From: Sphingobacterium micropteri
Lineage (GTDB): Bacteria; Bacteroidota; Bacteroidia; Sphingobacteriales; Sphingobacteriaceae
Direction of reading: 5' to 3'
Assembly (NCBI RefSeq): GCF_014692515.1
Contig: NZ_JACOIK010000007.1
Location: 1-64,000, forward strand
DNA: 64,000 nucleotides
Every line of letters begins with the position of its first letter. The stretch's first letter is position 1. Made by a program: the position numbers and the translations under genes. The notes beneath the pieces were generated by a model. It did no database searches, was not told the DNA's origin, and was given only the letters and a program-made list of their open reading frames with translations. This document shows, one piece after another, positions 56,602-64,000 of the stretch.

Positions 56602-56809
56602 TTTCTTCTGCGCCGTTTTCTTGTAATAATCTTTGAGCTAATCCGCAATCATTTTCGTTGACGAAAAGGTCTATTTTCCCAAACATAAAAGACGAATCCT
56701 GCTTATTCAGCAGCACTGCGGGAATTCCATTTTCCGCTAACATCTGTTTATCCATCTCGCCCCGAATGGCGTCAGTATAAGTCTGTATTTTAATCCATCC
56801 TTTTTCCAT
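56591..56809 (-). CDS. DUF2007 signal-transducing-like small protein
   Basis: A 72-residue protein, start chosen at MEKGWIKIQTYTD (56809) because the longer reading lies inside the CPBP gene. The DUF2007 fold is suggested by AIRGEMDKQMLAENGIPAVLLN and the end FVNENDCGLAQRLLQ. It overlaps both neighbours (20 nt with the protease gene, 11 nt with cdsA), so all are translationally coupled. Its role is unknown. Confidence 0.8.
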   Translation of the reverse strand: MEKGWIKIQTYTDAIRGEMDKQMLAENGIPAVLLNKQDSSFMFGKIDLFVNENDCGLAQRLLQENGAEENEN

Positions 56810-57713
56810 ATACGTGTAATCTTGTTGTGTATTGATAAAATATGAAAGCAATAATGATACTGGAAACCAAGCTACCAAGATACACAATTATTGAATAAGA
56901 ATCACTTTCCATCAGCTCCGCATAACTTTTACCCTGTGTCGCATAATAAAAACCCAATATAACCACCATGCTGTTGTTAACAAAATGAGCCACAACAGCC
57001 GTCCATATATTTCTTGTCCAAACGACCAGATAGCCAAAAAAAACACCCAAGAGGAAACGAGGGAAGAAACCGTAAAATTGAACGTGTATCGTACTGAAAA
57101 TAACGGCAACAATCCAAATAGCGACATATTCATTTTTAAAAATCCGTGTACCGATCTGTTGTAAAGCACCTCGAAAGAACAGTTCCTCTCCAATGCCGGG
57201 CAAAATAGCTAATACAATAATGTTAAGGACTAGCCTATCCCAATCATTCGTCATTAGTAATCCTCCCATTAATACCGCGGCCTCATCTTCCGTTTCCCGC
57301 ATCCACTGTTCTATGCGCTGCCACGCCTCGGGAAGTTTCATCTGCATATTCCAATCCGAAATAAGAGACATACAAGGGGAAAACGCAAACAGGAACAATA
57401 TACCCAATAAATACGGCTTCCAATCGCTTATATTTTCCTTTGGAAGTATAACGGCGTGTTCGTTTCTACACTGATAAATATAAGCGGGCAAAAGAAACGT
57501 TCCCGCAGAACTTAGCCCTAGGAAAATATAAAAATAATAGCTTTTTAATGGGTTATCACTCGAAATACTTGTTAGAAAATCAATATCTCCAAAAATGGCT
57601 GTTCCTACTATACCGAACAGCAAGGAAATAAAGAAAACGCAAATGAAAGTAATCAGCATTAGCGACAAGAAGTCGGTCCAGGGGCTCTTTTGTGGTATCT
57701 CCGTTTTATGCAT
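56790..57713 (-). CDS. CPBP-family intramembrane metalloprotease
   Basis: A 307-residue membrane protein with about eight helices. The CPBP/Abi glutamic motif GIGEELFFRGALQQ (about 180-195) and the downstream conserved His in STIHVQFYGFFPR and VVAHFVNNS fit a type II CAAX-type protease. It is first in the operon with DUF2007, cdsA and DUF2461. The substrate is unknown. Confidence 0.88.
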   Translation of the reverse strand: MHKTEIPQKSPWTDFLSLMLITFICVFFISLLFGIVGTAIFGDIDFLTSISSDNPLKSYYFYIFLGLSSAGTFLLPAYIYQCRNEHAVILPKENISDWKPYLLGILFLFAFSPCMSLISDWNMQMKLPEAWQRIEQWMRETEDEAAVLMGGLLMTNDWDRLVLNIIVLAILPGIGEELFFRGALQQIGTRIFKNEYVAIWIVAVIFSTIHVQFYGFFPRFLLGVFFGYLVVWTRNIWTAVVAHFVNNSMVVILGFYYATQGKSYAELMESDSYSIIVYLGSLVSSIIIAFIFYQYTTRLHVYGKRMD

Positions 57714-57746
57714 AGGTTTCCATCTATTTAAGCAAGATTTTTAACA

Positions 57747-57777
57747 AAATAGCCCCGCGTTTATCGTGGGGCTATTT
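57747..57777 (-). terminator. Terminator after the zinc-ribbon gene
   Basis: AAATAGCCCCGCG pairs with CGTGGGGCTATTT across a 5-nt loop, followed on the minus strand by TTTTGTT. It separates the RsmI-like/Nif3 operon from the CPBP operon. Confidence 0.82.
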
Positions 57778-57799
57778 ATTTATATTCGTAAGAATAAGA

Positions 57800-58543
57800 C
57801 TAAGCGTGCTCTTCCTCGAAAACGATACCTTCGTCTACAATAATTCTTCCGCAGTGTTCACAAATAATGATTTTCTTGCGTTGACGGATTTCTGATTGTA
57901 ATTGAGGTGGAATTTTATTGTAACATCCTGAACAGCTATCCCGCTCAATGGAAACAACGGCCAAACCATTTCTAAACGTCCCGCGCAGTTTGTTATAAAC
58001 TTTTAGCAAACGGTCTTCAATGTTTTTTTCTGCCTTTGCCGCCTTATCCAATAAAGCGTCTTCTTCCTTTTGCGTTTCCCCAGTGATGGTTTCCAGCTCT
58101 TGCTTTTTTACATCCGATTCACCTTTACTATATTCAAGACTTTTTTGTGTGCTTTCGTAAAGTTCAGTTTTGTTCTTTATTTCGAATTCTGCTTCACGAA
58201 TACGTTTTTCACATACCTGAATTTCTAATCCTTGAATTTCAATCTCCTTTGAGATAGCATCATATTCACGATTATTTTTTACTTCATTCAGTTGTCCTTC
58301 GTATTTTTTAATCGCAGCTTGTGCGTCTTTAATCATGTTTCTGCGATTCACGATAGAATCTTCCAAATCATCCAGATCTGTTCTGATTTTCTCGATTCGG
58401 GTATCAAGTCCTGCTATCTCATCTTCCAGATCGGCAACCTCGATAGGCAACTCACCACGCACCTGGCGAATCTTATCTACCTTCGTATGGATGGACTGTA
58501 GCGTCCATAATGCTTTCAGCTTTTGTTCTACGGATTGTTCCAT
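57800..58543 (-). CDS. Coiled-coil C4-type zinc-ribbon protein
   Basis: A 247-residue protein with a long coiled coil (about 10-170, charged heptads) followed by a four-Cys zinc ribbon (CSGCYNKIPPQ near 205 and CEHCGRIIVDEG near 230). It matches the DUF164/CdsZ family, reported in the literature in relation to RNA or polynucleotide binding. The ATG at 58543 is used; an upstream TTG would only add two residues. It follows the Nif3 gene with a 4-nt overlap. Confidence 0.88.
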   Translation of the reverse strand: MEQSVEQKLKALWTLQSIHTKVDKIRQVRGELPIEVADLEDEIAGLDTRIEKIRTDLDDLEDSIVNRRNMIKDAQAAIKKYEGQLNEVKNNREYDAISKEIEIQGLEIQVCEKRIREAEFEIKNKTELYESTQKSLEYSKGESDVKKQELETITGETQKEEDALLDKAAKAEKNIEDRLLKVYNKLRGTFRNGLAVVSIERDSCSGCYNKIPPQLQSEIRQRKKIIICEHCGRIIVDEGIVFEEEHA

Positions 58544-58545
58544 TA

Positions 58546-59643
58546 TCAAACGTAATATTTAATAGGATTTGTCTCTATTCCTGTCAATAGGACAGCAAAG
58601 TTAACAAATTTTTTCTGAATAATTTCTAATAATAATTCCTGTGTAAATTGTTCACTTTCAAAATGTCCTATGTCTGCAATAACAATATCATCCTCCGCGT
58701 CAAAGAACTCATGGTATTTATAATCGGCCGAAATAAAGATATCAGCGCCCGAACGTTTTGCATCATCCAGTAGAAATCCTCCTGCTCCTCCACAAACGGC
58801 AACTCTGGAAATGGATTTTTTTAGCAGCTTGGTATGCCGGATAACCTGTACATTCAATCGATCTTTTACATATCCTAGGAATTCGGCTTCGCGCATTGGA
58901 TTCGGTAAGTTGCCGATAGCACCTGAACCTACCGTTTGCAGCGTATTTTCCAACTTAAAAATATCGTGTGCTACTTCTTCATAAGGATGTGCAGCATACA
59001 TCGCAACCAAGATAGAACGTTCCAATCTTTCGGGATAAATAACCTCTATCTTCGTTTCTTCAACACGTTCCTGTTCATCGACTTTACCAATTGTTGGGTT
59101 AGCGCCATCCAATGGTCGAAATGTTCCATACCCTAATGTATTATAACTACATTCGTCATAATCGCCAATCGCACCTGCTCCGGCTTCGAACAATGCTTCT
59201 CGAACCGCCTCCACGTGTGTGCGCGGTACGAAGACAGCTAATTTCTTAAGCAAATTTCGTTTAGGGCGTAAAACCGCGTGTGATTCCAAACCTAGCTTTT
59301 CGGCTATTTTGCTACTCACTCCCCCCAACACGTTATCTAGATTAGTGTGAATGGCATAAAGTGCGATCTGATGGCGTATAGCTTTAATAACCACACGCTC
59401 CACATAATTTTTACCATTCAGTTTTTTCAATCCGCTAAATACAATAGGATGGTGTGCGATAATAATATCACAACCTTTTTGTATAGCCTCATCAACGATT
59501 TCCTCCGTACAATCCAATGCGATCAATGCCTGCTGTATCTCATCATCCGGATTGCCGACAATTAATCCCGAATTGTCATACGATTCCTGATAAGCTAAAG
59601 GCGCAATATGTTCTAAGTACTGTATAAGTTCTCTGATCTTCAT
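58546..59643 (-). CDS. Nif3-like dinuclear metal-centre protein
   Basis: A 365-residue protein of the Nif3/YbgI superfamily. Metal-binding His and Asp residues lie in IIAHHPIVFSGLK near residue 63, the DCTEE block and ADIGHFESEQF near 325. The central insert (about 120-225) is the PII-like domain found in longer Nif3 proteins. The family is linked to GTP cyclohydrolase IB-like folds and cell-cycle or metal functions, but the reaction is unknown. It neighbours the zinc-ribbon gene, a widespread pairing in Bacteroidota. Confidence 0.92.
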   Translation of the reverse strand: MKIRELIQYLEHIAPLAYQESYDNSGLIVGNPDDEIQQALIALDCTEEIVDEAIQKGCDIIIAHHPIVFSGLKKLNGKNYVERVVIKAIRHQIALYAIHTNLDNVLGGVSSKIAEKLGLESHAVLRPKRNLLKKLAVFVPRTHVEAVREALFEAGAGAIGDYDECSYNTLGYGTFRPLDGANPTIGKVDEQERVEETKIEVIYPERLERSILVAMYAAHPYEEVAHDIFKLENTLQTVGSGAIGNLPNPMREAEFLGYVKDRLNVQVIRHTKLLKKSISRVAVCGGAGGFLLDDAKRSGADIFISADYKYHEFFDAEDDIVIADIGHFESEQFTQELLLEIIQKKFVNFAVLLTGIETNPIKYYV

Positions 59644-59649
59644 CCTATT

Positions 59650-60150
59650 TTATATCTCTGTTTCCTCTTTATGCTCTGCTGTAAAATCTTTTCCATAATG
59701 TTCAATATGCATGCGCAGCAGCGTTTTATATTCATGGACTTTAACCCAATAGGTGATAAAATACACCAAATGTAATATACTGATAATCGTCAGCACAAAC
59801 AATGGTAAGGGAATATTACTTAATAAAAAAGTCCAAGCAAATATAAGTCCCCATTTTTGCGTGGGTCTTTCTTCCACCTCTACTTTTCGATCATAAAATT
59901 CGTTATTTAGCGAATCCGCTAACCGTTTAGCGACTTCAAAGTTCCAATAGATATTAAATATAGGTACGGCCACAAACCATGCTTGACTAGGTAATATACA
60001 TTGGTTTTCTTTTTTAATCAATTTCAGCGTACGATAAATTGTTAAGGCAAAAAATATCCAGATTATAATTCGGATTATTCCTCCAATAAGCATATACAAT
60101 GCCATATCATCCGTTATATTTTCAGGTATTATATCTAGCATGGTATACAA
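59650..60150 (-). CDS. Four-helix membrane protein (DUF4328-like)
   Basis: A 166-residue protein with hydrophobic helices at about 17-40, 58-75, 100-125 and 127-145. The QAWFVAVPIFNIYWNFEVAKRLA block recalls DUF4328-type membrane proteins. No catalytic motif is visible. It lies 6 nt upstream of the Nif3 gene and 6 nt after the methylase gene, so it is in one operon. Role unknown. Confidence 0.65.
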   Translation of the reverse strand: MYTMLDIIPENITDDMALYMLIGGIIRIIIWIFFALTIYRTLKLIKKENQCILPSQAWFVAVPIFNIYWNFEVAKRLADSLNNEFYDRKVEVEERPTQKWGLIFAWTFLLSNIPLPLFVLTIISILHLVYFITYWVKVHEYKTLLRMHIEHYGKDFTAEHKEETEI

Positions 60151-60156
60151 ATAAGT

Positions 60157-60876
60157 TTAATTTTGGACATACATCAAAAATATAGTGGGTTTCTTATGAA
60201 GTTCCGGTTTTCGGCTTTTCCATTCGAAAACGGACAAAGTCAATATTTGTTCGTCAAGCGCGGTTATACTACAACCTACACATAGCTTTGTTTTCGGTTT
60301 ACAATTTTTAAGCAAATCATCAAACAAGGCATTATTACGAAAAGGTGTTTCAATAAAAATCTGTGTTTGTTGCTCTTTTTGTGATTGGAATTCCAACTCT
60401 TTAATTTTTTTAGCCCGTTCGCCTTTGTCTATCGGAAGATAACCGTGGAAGGCAAACTTTTGTCCGCTAAATCCGGATGCCATCAACGCCAACAAAATAG
60501 AACTGGGTCCAACCAATGGAACGACCTTTATACCTCGTTTATGTGCTTCCGCAACAACGTGTGCTCCCGGATCCGCAACGCCAGGACAGCCCGCTTCCGA
60601 CATCAATCCCAAATCTTTCCCCTCCATAACCGATTTAAAAATACGATTATAATCGATTATTTCACGAGCATGTTTGCCATAATCGTGTATTTTCAGTTCG
60701 TTTTGGGATATTTTTAAACCCGCCTGCTTTAGAAACCGACGCGCAGTTTTTTCATTCTCAACCACATACTCGTCAATATGATTTATAAGCTCCTGATGGA
60801 ACAACGTGTACGACTGTTTCTCTGCGTTTTCAGCCAACGGCACTGGGATAAGATATAGTGTTCCTAAAGACATCAT
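60157..60876 (-). CDS. Tetrapyrrole-methylase-fold SAM methyltransferase (RsmI-like)
   Basis: A 239-residue SAM-dependent methylase. It shares with RsmI the blocks GTLYLIPVPL, SEAGCPGVADPGA near 93, PLVGPSSILLALMASGFSG near 115-135 and FHGYLPI. The N-terminal part (HIDEYVVENEKTARRFLKQ) is typical of the Bacteroidota RsmI-like paralogue annotated as 16S rRNA 2-O-ribose methyltransferase-like. Its C-terminal domain is shorter than in E. coli RsmI, so substrate identity is uncertain. It heads the Nif3 operon. Confidence 0.85.
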   Translation of the reverse strand: MMSLGTLYLIPVPLAENAEKQSYTLFHQELINHIDEYVVENEKTARRFLKQAGLKISQNELKIHDYGKHAREIIDYNRIFKSVMEGKDLGLMSEAGCPGVADPGAHVVAEAHKRGIKVVPLVGPSSILLALMASGFSGQKFAFHGYLPIDKGERAKKIKELEFQSQKEQQTQIFIETPFRNNALFDDLLKNCKPKTKLCVGCSITALDEQILTLSVFEWKSRKPELHKKPTIFLMYVQN

Positions 60877-61232
60877 TCAAACCTAAATAAAATGCTTTGC
60901 ATTCACGAACCGAATTTAAATGAGTTCATGCATGTCTTTAAAAATAAGCAAAAATGCTTAATAAAAAAGATAAACTCTATTGTTTCCTTTTTAGATAAAA
61001 GCACTTCCGACATTAAAATAAATTTGATGGTTAAAAAGATAATTGATAATTTGCTCACGATTAAGGTGTTCATTATCAAACGAAGTATCCTGATATATAT
61101 TTCCTCTATACAATAGCCCTTGATGGCAGAGGAGAGCAAAATAGAATTCATTTTATATGTAGACACAATTATATTGCATATAAAATAAATTTATTTAGGT
61201 TTGATATGCAGTTAAAGACGAGCAATTAAAAG
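60877..61232. other. AT-rich intergenic region
   Basis: No gene is supported. Two overlapping 74-87-codon readings on opposite strands (60892-61166) have Ile/Lys-rich low-complexity composition and no ribosome-binding context. The only clear signal is the apaG promoter at its right end. Confidence 0.5.
61174..61203 (+). promoter_or_regulatory. Bacteroidota-type promoter for apaG
   Basis: TTG (61174-61176), 19 nt, then TAGGTTTG (61196-61203), an exact TTG-N19-TAnnTTTG match; the ATG follows at 61233. Confidence 0.75.
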
Positions 61233-61619
61233 ATGAATACACAAATAACATCCGGCGTAAAAGTATCTGTAGACGTTGTCTATCAACCCGAATATTCTAA
61301 CCCGGCGAAGATGCATTTTATGTTTTCCTATCAAATCACCATCGAGAATCTAAGTGATGTTACCATACAACTTCTCAACAGGCACTGGGATATTTTTGAT
61401 TCTTTTGGAGACTTTAAACAAGTTAAAGGGGAGGGTGTCGTTGGTGAGCAACCTATATTAATCCCAGGATCCACTTACCAGTATGTTTCGGGATGCAATC
61501 TAAAAAGTGAAATAGGATATATGGAAGGACATTATGAAATGATTAAAGAAGTGGATGGTGATATATTTCATGTAGAAATTCCCCGGTTCAATTTAATAGC
61601 CTCCTTTAAATTGAACTAA
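61233..61619 (+). CDS. apaG: ApaG-domain protein
   Basis: A 128-residue single-domain protein with an Fn3-like fold. Diagnostic features are YQITIENLSDVTIQLLNRHWDI, the VKGEGVVGEQPILIPGSTYQYVSG core and GYMEGHYEM. It is called ApaG or Co2+/Mg2+ efflux-associated protein in databases; the exact role outside enterobacteria is unclear. It is monocistronic under the promoter at 61174. Confidence 0.93.
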   Translation: MNTQITSGVKVSVDVVYQPEYSNPAKMHFMFSYQITIENLSDVTIQLLNRHWDIFDSFGDFKQVKGEGVVGEQPILIPGSTYQYVSGCNLKSEIGYMEGHYEMIKEVDGDIFHVEIPRFNLIASFKLN

Positions 61620-61800
61620 GCAAATAATTTGTCAAATAAAGTAAAAATGTAAGGCGGTATAAAACAATCGCTTAGGTCACTAAAAAACGCATATATTACG
61701 GGAAAAATACATATTATTTTTTGGAAAATAACTTGTTGAATTTTGAAAAAGGACTGACCAGTTTGCCCAAATCTTACAGAAGAAAAGAAAATTATTTGCG

Positions 61801-61808
61801 TACTTTTG
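61801..61808 (+). promoter_or_regulatory. -7 element upstream of ABC-F gene
   Basis: TACTTTTG matches TAnnTTTG. A TTTG at 61772-61775 lies 25 nt upstream, longer than ideal spacing. The rest of 61620-61917 is AT-rich with no gene seen, so the ABC-F mRNA has a leader of over 100 nt. Confidence 0.4.
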
Positions 61809-61917
61809 TACTTGGAAATTTATATCCGTTTACATACTGTTATAAATTTTTTCTATAACTTATACGTTAATTATAGAAAAGTGTAAATATAAGTATTTAA
61901 TTATCAATACATTAGAC

Positions 61918-63783
61918 GTGAGTATTCTAGCAACAGAGCAAGTTAGCCATTCTTTTCATGACAAATGGCTGTTTACCAATCTGCATTTTGCTTTACAGAA
62001 AGGAGACAGAGTAGCTTTAGTAGGCATAAATGGAACGGGTAAATCTACACTGCTCAAAATTCTGGCTGAACAGATTGTACCAACTGAAGGAAAAGTTGTC
62101 AAAGAACGTGGTATTAAAATCGGTTTCTTATCTCAAGAACCAAGTTTTAATGGAATGGAGACCGTAAACGATTTTATTTATAGTGCAGATAATGAACAAC
62201 AGCAATTAATAAAAGCGTATGAAAATTTATTGATTAGCGATAAAATAGATGAGCGCATACTAGCAGAGCTTACCGATAAATTATCCGCTTTGGAGGCTTG
62301 GGAATACGAATATAATATTAAAACGATCTTAAATAGGTTGCAGATCTCCGACTTTAACCAAACAATAGATAGTCTATCGGGAGGCCAACGGAAACGTTTA
62401 TCTTTGGCAAAATTGCTGATAGACGAGCCTGATGTTTATGTCTTAGATGAACCAACCAACCATTTGGATATAGAAACTATAGAATGGTTAGAAAAATTAT
62501 TGACAACAGGAAATAAAACTGTTCTTCTCGTTACACATGATAGGTATTTTCTGGATAATGTATGTACAGAAATACGAGAATTGGACAAGGGAAGTCTATT
62601 CATATATAAAGGAAATTATACCTACTTCTTGGAAAAGAAAGCCGAACGCGAAGCAATAGACGCAGCCACAGCAGAAAAGGCACAAAACCTACTTAGGCGC
62701 GAATTGGAATGGATGCGTCGCCAACCCCAAGCCAGGGGGACAAAATCAAAGGCACGCATTGACGCTTTTTATGAGCTAGAGGAAAAATCAAAGGGAGCAC
62801 AGAAAAAAGAAAATGTTCAGCTTTCCGTAAAGATAAGCAGGCAAGGTTCCAAAATATTAGAATTGGAAAAAATTTCAAAATCTTTTTCTGAAAAAAAAAT
62901 TATAGATAACTTTTCATATATTTTCAAGAAAGGTGATCGAATTGGTCTTGCAGGGAAAAATGGTAGTGGTAAATCCACTTTTTTAAACTTAATAACCCAA
63001 GTCATACCTCCAGATCACGGAAATATTATCATAGGCGAGACAACTAAATTCGGATATTATAAACAAGAAGGACTGACTTTTAAACAAGATGATCGCGTAT
63101 TAGATATTGTCAAAAATGTAGCAGACTATATTGAAATGGCCAACGGCGATGTCATTACGGCTTCACAACTATTAACTTTATTTTTATTTCCACCGGAAAA
63201 ACAATATAATTTGGTAAACCGGCTGAGTGGGGGAGAAAAGAAGCGTTTACACCTGATGCGTGTGTTAATGGCCAATCCGAACTTTTTGATACTCGATGAG
63301 CCTTCTAATGATTTAGACATCGATACATTAAATGTATTAGAAGAATTTCTGGATAATTACAACGGTGTTCTAGTATTGGTTTCTCACGATCGTTATTTAA
63401 TAGATAAATTAACGGAACAGCTCTTTATTTTTGAAAATAGCGGAAATCTAAAAATATACAATGGGAATTACGCGGATTATAAACTGGAACAAGAGCAAAT
63501 TATCCGGAACGAAAAAGAAAGAGTAAAGAGTACACCAGTCGAAAAAAAAGCACCCTCATCAAAAACAGAAAAGAAAAGACTATCTTATAAAGACCAACTC
63601 GAATATGAGTCTTTGGAAAAAGAGATAGCAGAAATAGAAAATACAATAAAACAAAATGCAGAATTATTAAATACCATTACCAGTCATCAAGAGATAGCAG
63701 CAATTGCGTTAGATATCGAAAAATTACAAAACGAACTTGACAATAAATCGGAACGCTGGTTAGAACTAGCAGAATATATGTAA
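61918..63783 (+). CDS. ABC-F family ATPase (Uup-like)
   Basis: A 621-residue cytosolic protein with two ABC cassettes and no membrane domain. Cassette 1 has Walker A GINGTGKST (about 36-44), signature LSGGQRKRLSLAK and Walker B VYVLDEPTNHLD; a linker with RRELEWMRRQPQARGTKSKAR joins cassette 2 with GKNGSGKST, LSGGEKKRLHLMR and FLILDEPSNDLD. Residues about 540-621 form a charged coiled coil (SLEKEIAEIENTI), as in Uup. It acts on the ribosome or on DNA/translation quality control. The start is GTG. It ends 66 nt before mnmG. Confidence 0.93.
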   Translation: MSILATEQVSHSFHDKWLFTNLHFALQKGDRVALVGINGTGKSTLLKILAEQIVPTEGKVVKERGIKIGFLSQEPSFNGMETVNDFIYSADNEQQQLIKAYENLLISDKIDERILAELTDKLSALEAWEYEYNIKTILNRLQISDFNQTIDSLSGGQRKRLSLAKLLIDEPDVYVLDEPTNHLDIETIEWLEKLLTTGNKTVLLVTHDRYFLDNVCTEIRELDKGSLFIYKGNYTYFLEKKAEREAIDAATAEKAQNLLRRELEWMRRQPQARGTKSKARIDAFYELEEKSKGAQKKENVQLSVKISRQGSKILELEKISKSFSEKKIIDNFSYIFKKGDRIGLAGKNGSGKSTFLNLITQVIPPDHGNIIIGETTKFGYYKQEGLTFKQDDRVLDIVKNVADYIEMANGDVITASQLLTLFLFPPEKQYNLVNRLSGGEKKRLHLMRVLMANPNFLILDEPSNDLDIDTLNVLEEFLDNYNGVLVLVSHDRYLIDKLTEQLFIFENSGNLKIYNGNYADYKLEQEQIIRNEKERVKSTPVEKKAPSSKTEKKRLSYKDQLEYESLEKEIAEIENTIKQNAELLNTITSHQEIAAIALDIEKLQNELDNKSERWLELAEYM

Positions 63784-63785
63784 TC

Positions 63786-63835
63786 CGTTCCACGTGAAAC
63801 GAAAAAATAAAATATATAAATTCCACGTGGAACAT
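63786..63835. promoter_or_regulatory. Two parS-like palindromes upstream of mnmG
   Basis: GTTCCACGTGAAAC (63787-63800) and TTCCACGTGGAA (63821-63832) both centre on CACGTG, 33 bp apart. They fit the ParB-binding consensus TGTTNCACGTGNAACA with few mismatches, and parS sites are often near gidA/mnmG. They lie in the 65 bp between the ABC-F stop and the mnmG start. Confidence 0.7.
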
Positions 63836-63848
63836 CAGTGAATAAAAA

Positions 63849-64000
63849 ATGTTTAATAAATATAATGTTATAGTAGTGGGTGCAGGACACGCTGGATGTG
63901 AAGCAGCAGCAGCGGCCGCCAACCTAGGTTCCTCCGTCTTACTAATTACCATGAACATGGGCGTTATTGCACAAATGAGCTGTAATCCCGCCATTGGTGG
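63849..64000 (+). CDS. mnmG: tRNA uridine-5-carboxymethylaminomethyl enzyme MnmG (5-prime part)
   Basis: Only the first 50 codons lie in the window. They begin [20 protein letters not shown], the N-terminal FAD-binding GxGxxG motif of MnmG/GidA, and continue to [10 protein letters not shown], which is diagnostic for the family. The enzyme, with MnmE, modifies the wobble uridine of tRNAs. The gene runs beyond position 64000 and is truncated only by the window end. Confidence 0.95.
   Translation, partial: MFNKYNVIVVGAGHAGCEAAAAAANLGSSVLLITMNMGVIAQMSCNPAIG

Noticed and set aside
60892..61166. Two overlapping small readings (74 and 87 codons) on opposite strands
   Set aside because: Low-complexity Ile/Lys/Leu-rich products in AT-rich DNA, no family resemblance, mutually exclusive overlap.
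63786..63835. Calling a replication origin here
   Set aside because: Only parS-like sites are seen; no DnaA-box cluster or unwinding region is visible in the window.

Overview
The window looks like a stretch of a Bacteroidota chromosome, most likely from the order Sphingobacteriales (Sphingobacterium, Pedobacter, Parapedobacter or Olivibacter type). The evidence is two SusC/SusD pairs, a hybrid two-component sensor fused to an AraC domain, many SPII lipoproteins, DUF3078 and DUF6263-like proteins, a futalosine-pathway enzyme, and promoters of the Bacteroidota form TTG-N(17-20)-TAnnTTTG. Species cannot be named from sequence alone.

Region 1 (1-1099) has no convincing intact gene. It holds a strict 21-bp-period, degenerate tandem array (about 170-946, 37 units in register, no indels) that reads as a heptapeptide repeat. 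Its left part resembles the right part on the opposite strand, so it looks like two inverted arms. This is the least explained structure in the window.

Region 2 (1.1-15.2 kb) is a pectin/polygalacturonate locus: PL10 and two PL1 pectate lyases, a GH105 unsaturated uronyl hydrolase, an alpha/beta-hydrolase esterase, a DUF4957/DUF5123 beta-helix lipoprotein, and a SusD/SusC pair. An identical 24-bp perfect palindrome lies upstream of the two main minus-strand transcription units (6137-6160 and 15112-15135), which suggests one DNA-binding regulator controls both. A PA2169/DUF2383-like four-helix gene sits between the units.

Region 3 (15.2-18 kb) is a single aconitase gene. Region 4 (18-38.1 kb) is a second, visibly more AT-rich polysaccharide utilisation locus: a divergently transcribed hybrid two-component regulator, then three sulfatases, two GH43-type glycosidases, a SusC/SusD pair, a DUF4886/SGNH lipoprotein and a BspA-like repeat protein. 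It probably targets a sulfated, pentose-containing glycan. It ends at a bidirectional terminator and a tRNA-Arg(CCU).

Region 5 (38.4-64 kb) is core genome: an AhpC-thioredoxin-small protein operon; a PIG-L deacetylase; a sodium:solute symporter with a very small overlapping upstream gene; peptidoglycan amidase and two LysM glucosaminidases; FolE and QueD; futalosine hydrolase; PDH E1 beta; GcvH; AnmK; a CPBP-DUF2007-CdsA-DUF2461 operon; an RsmI-like methylase, Nif3 and zinc-ribbon operon; ApaG; an ABC-F protein; and the start of mnmG, preceded by two parS-like palindromes.
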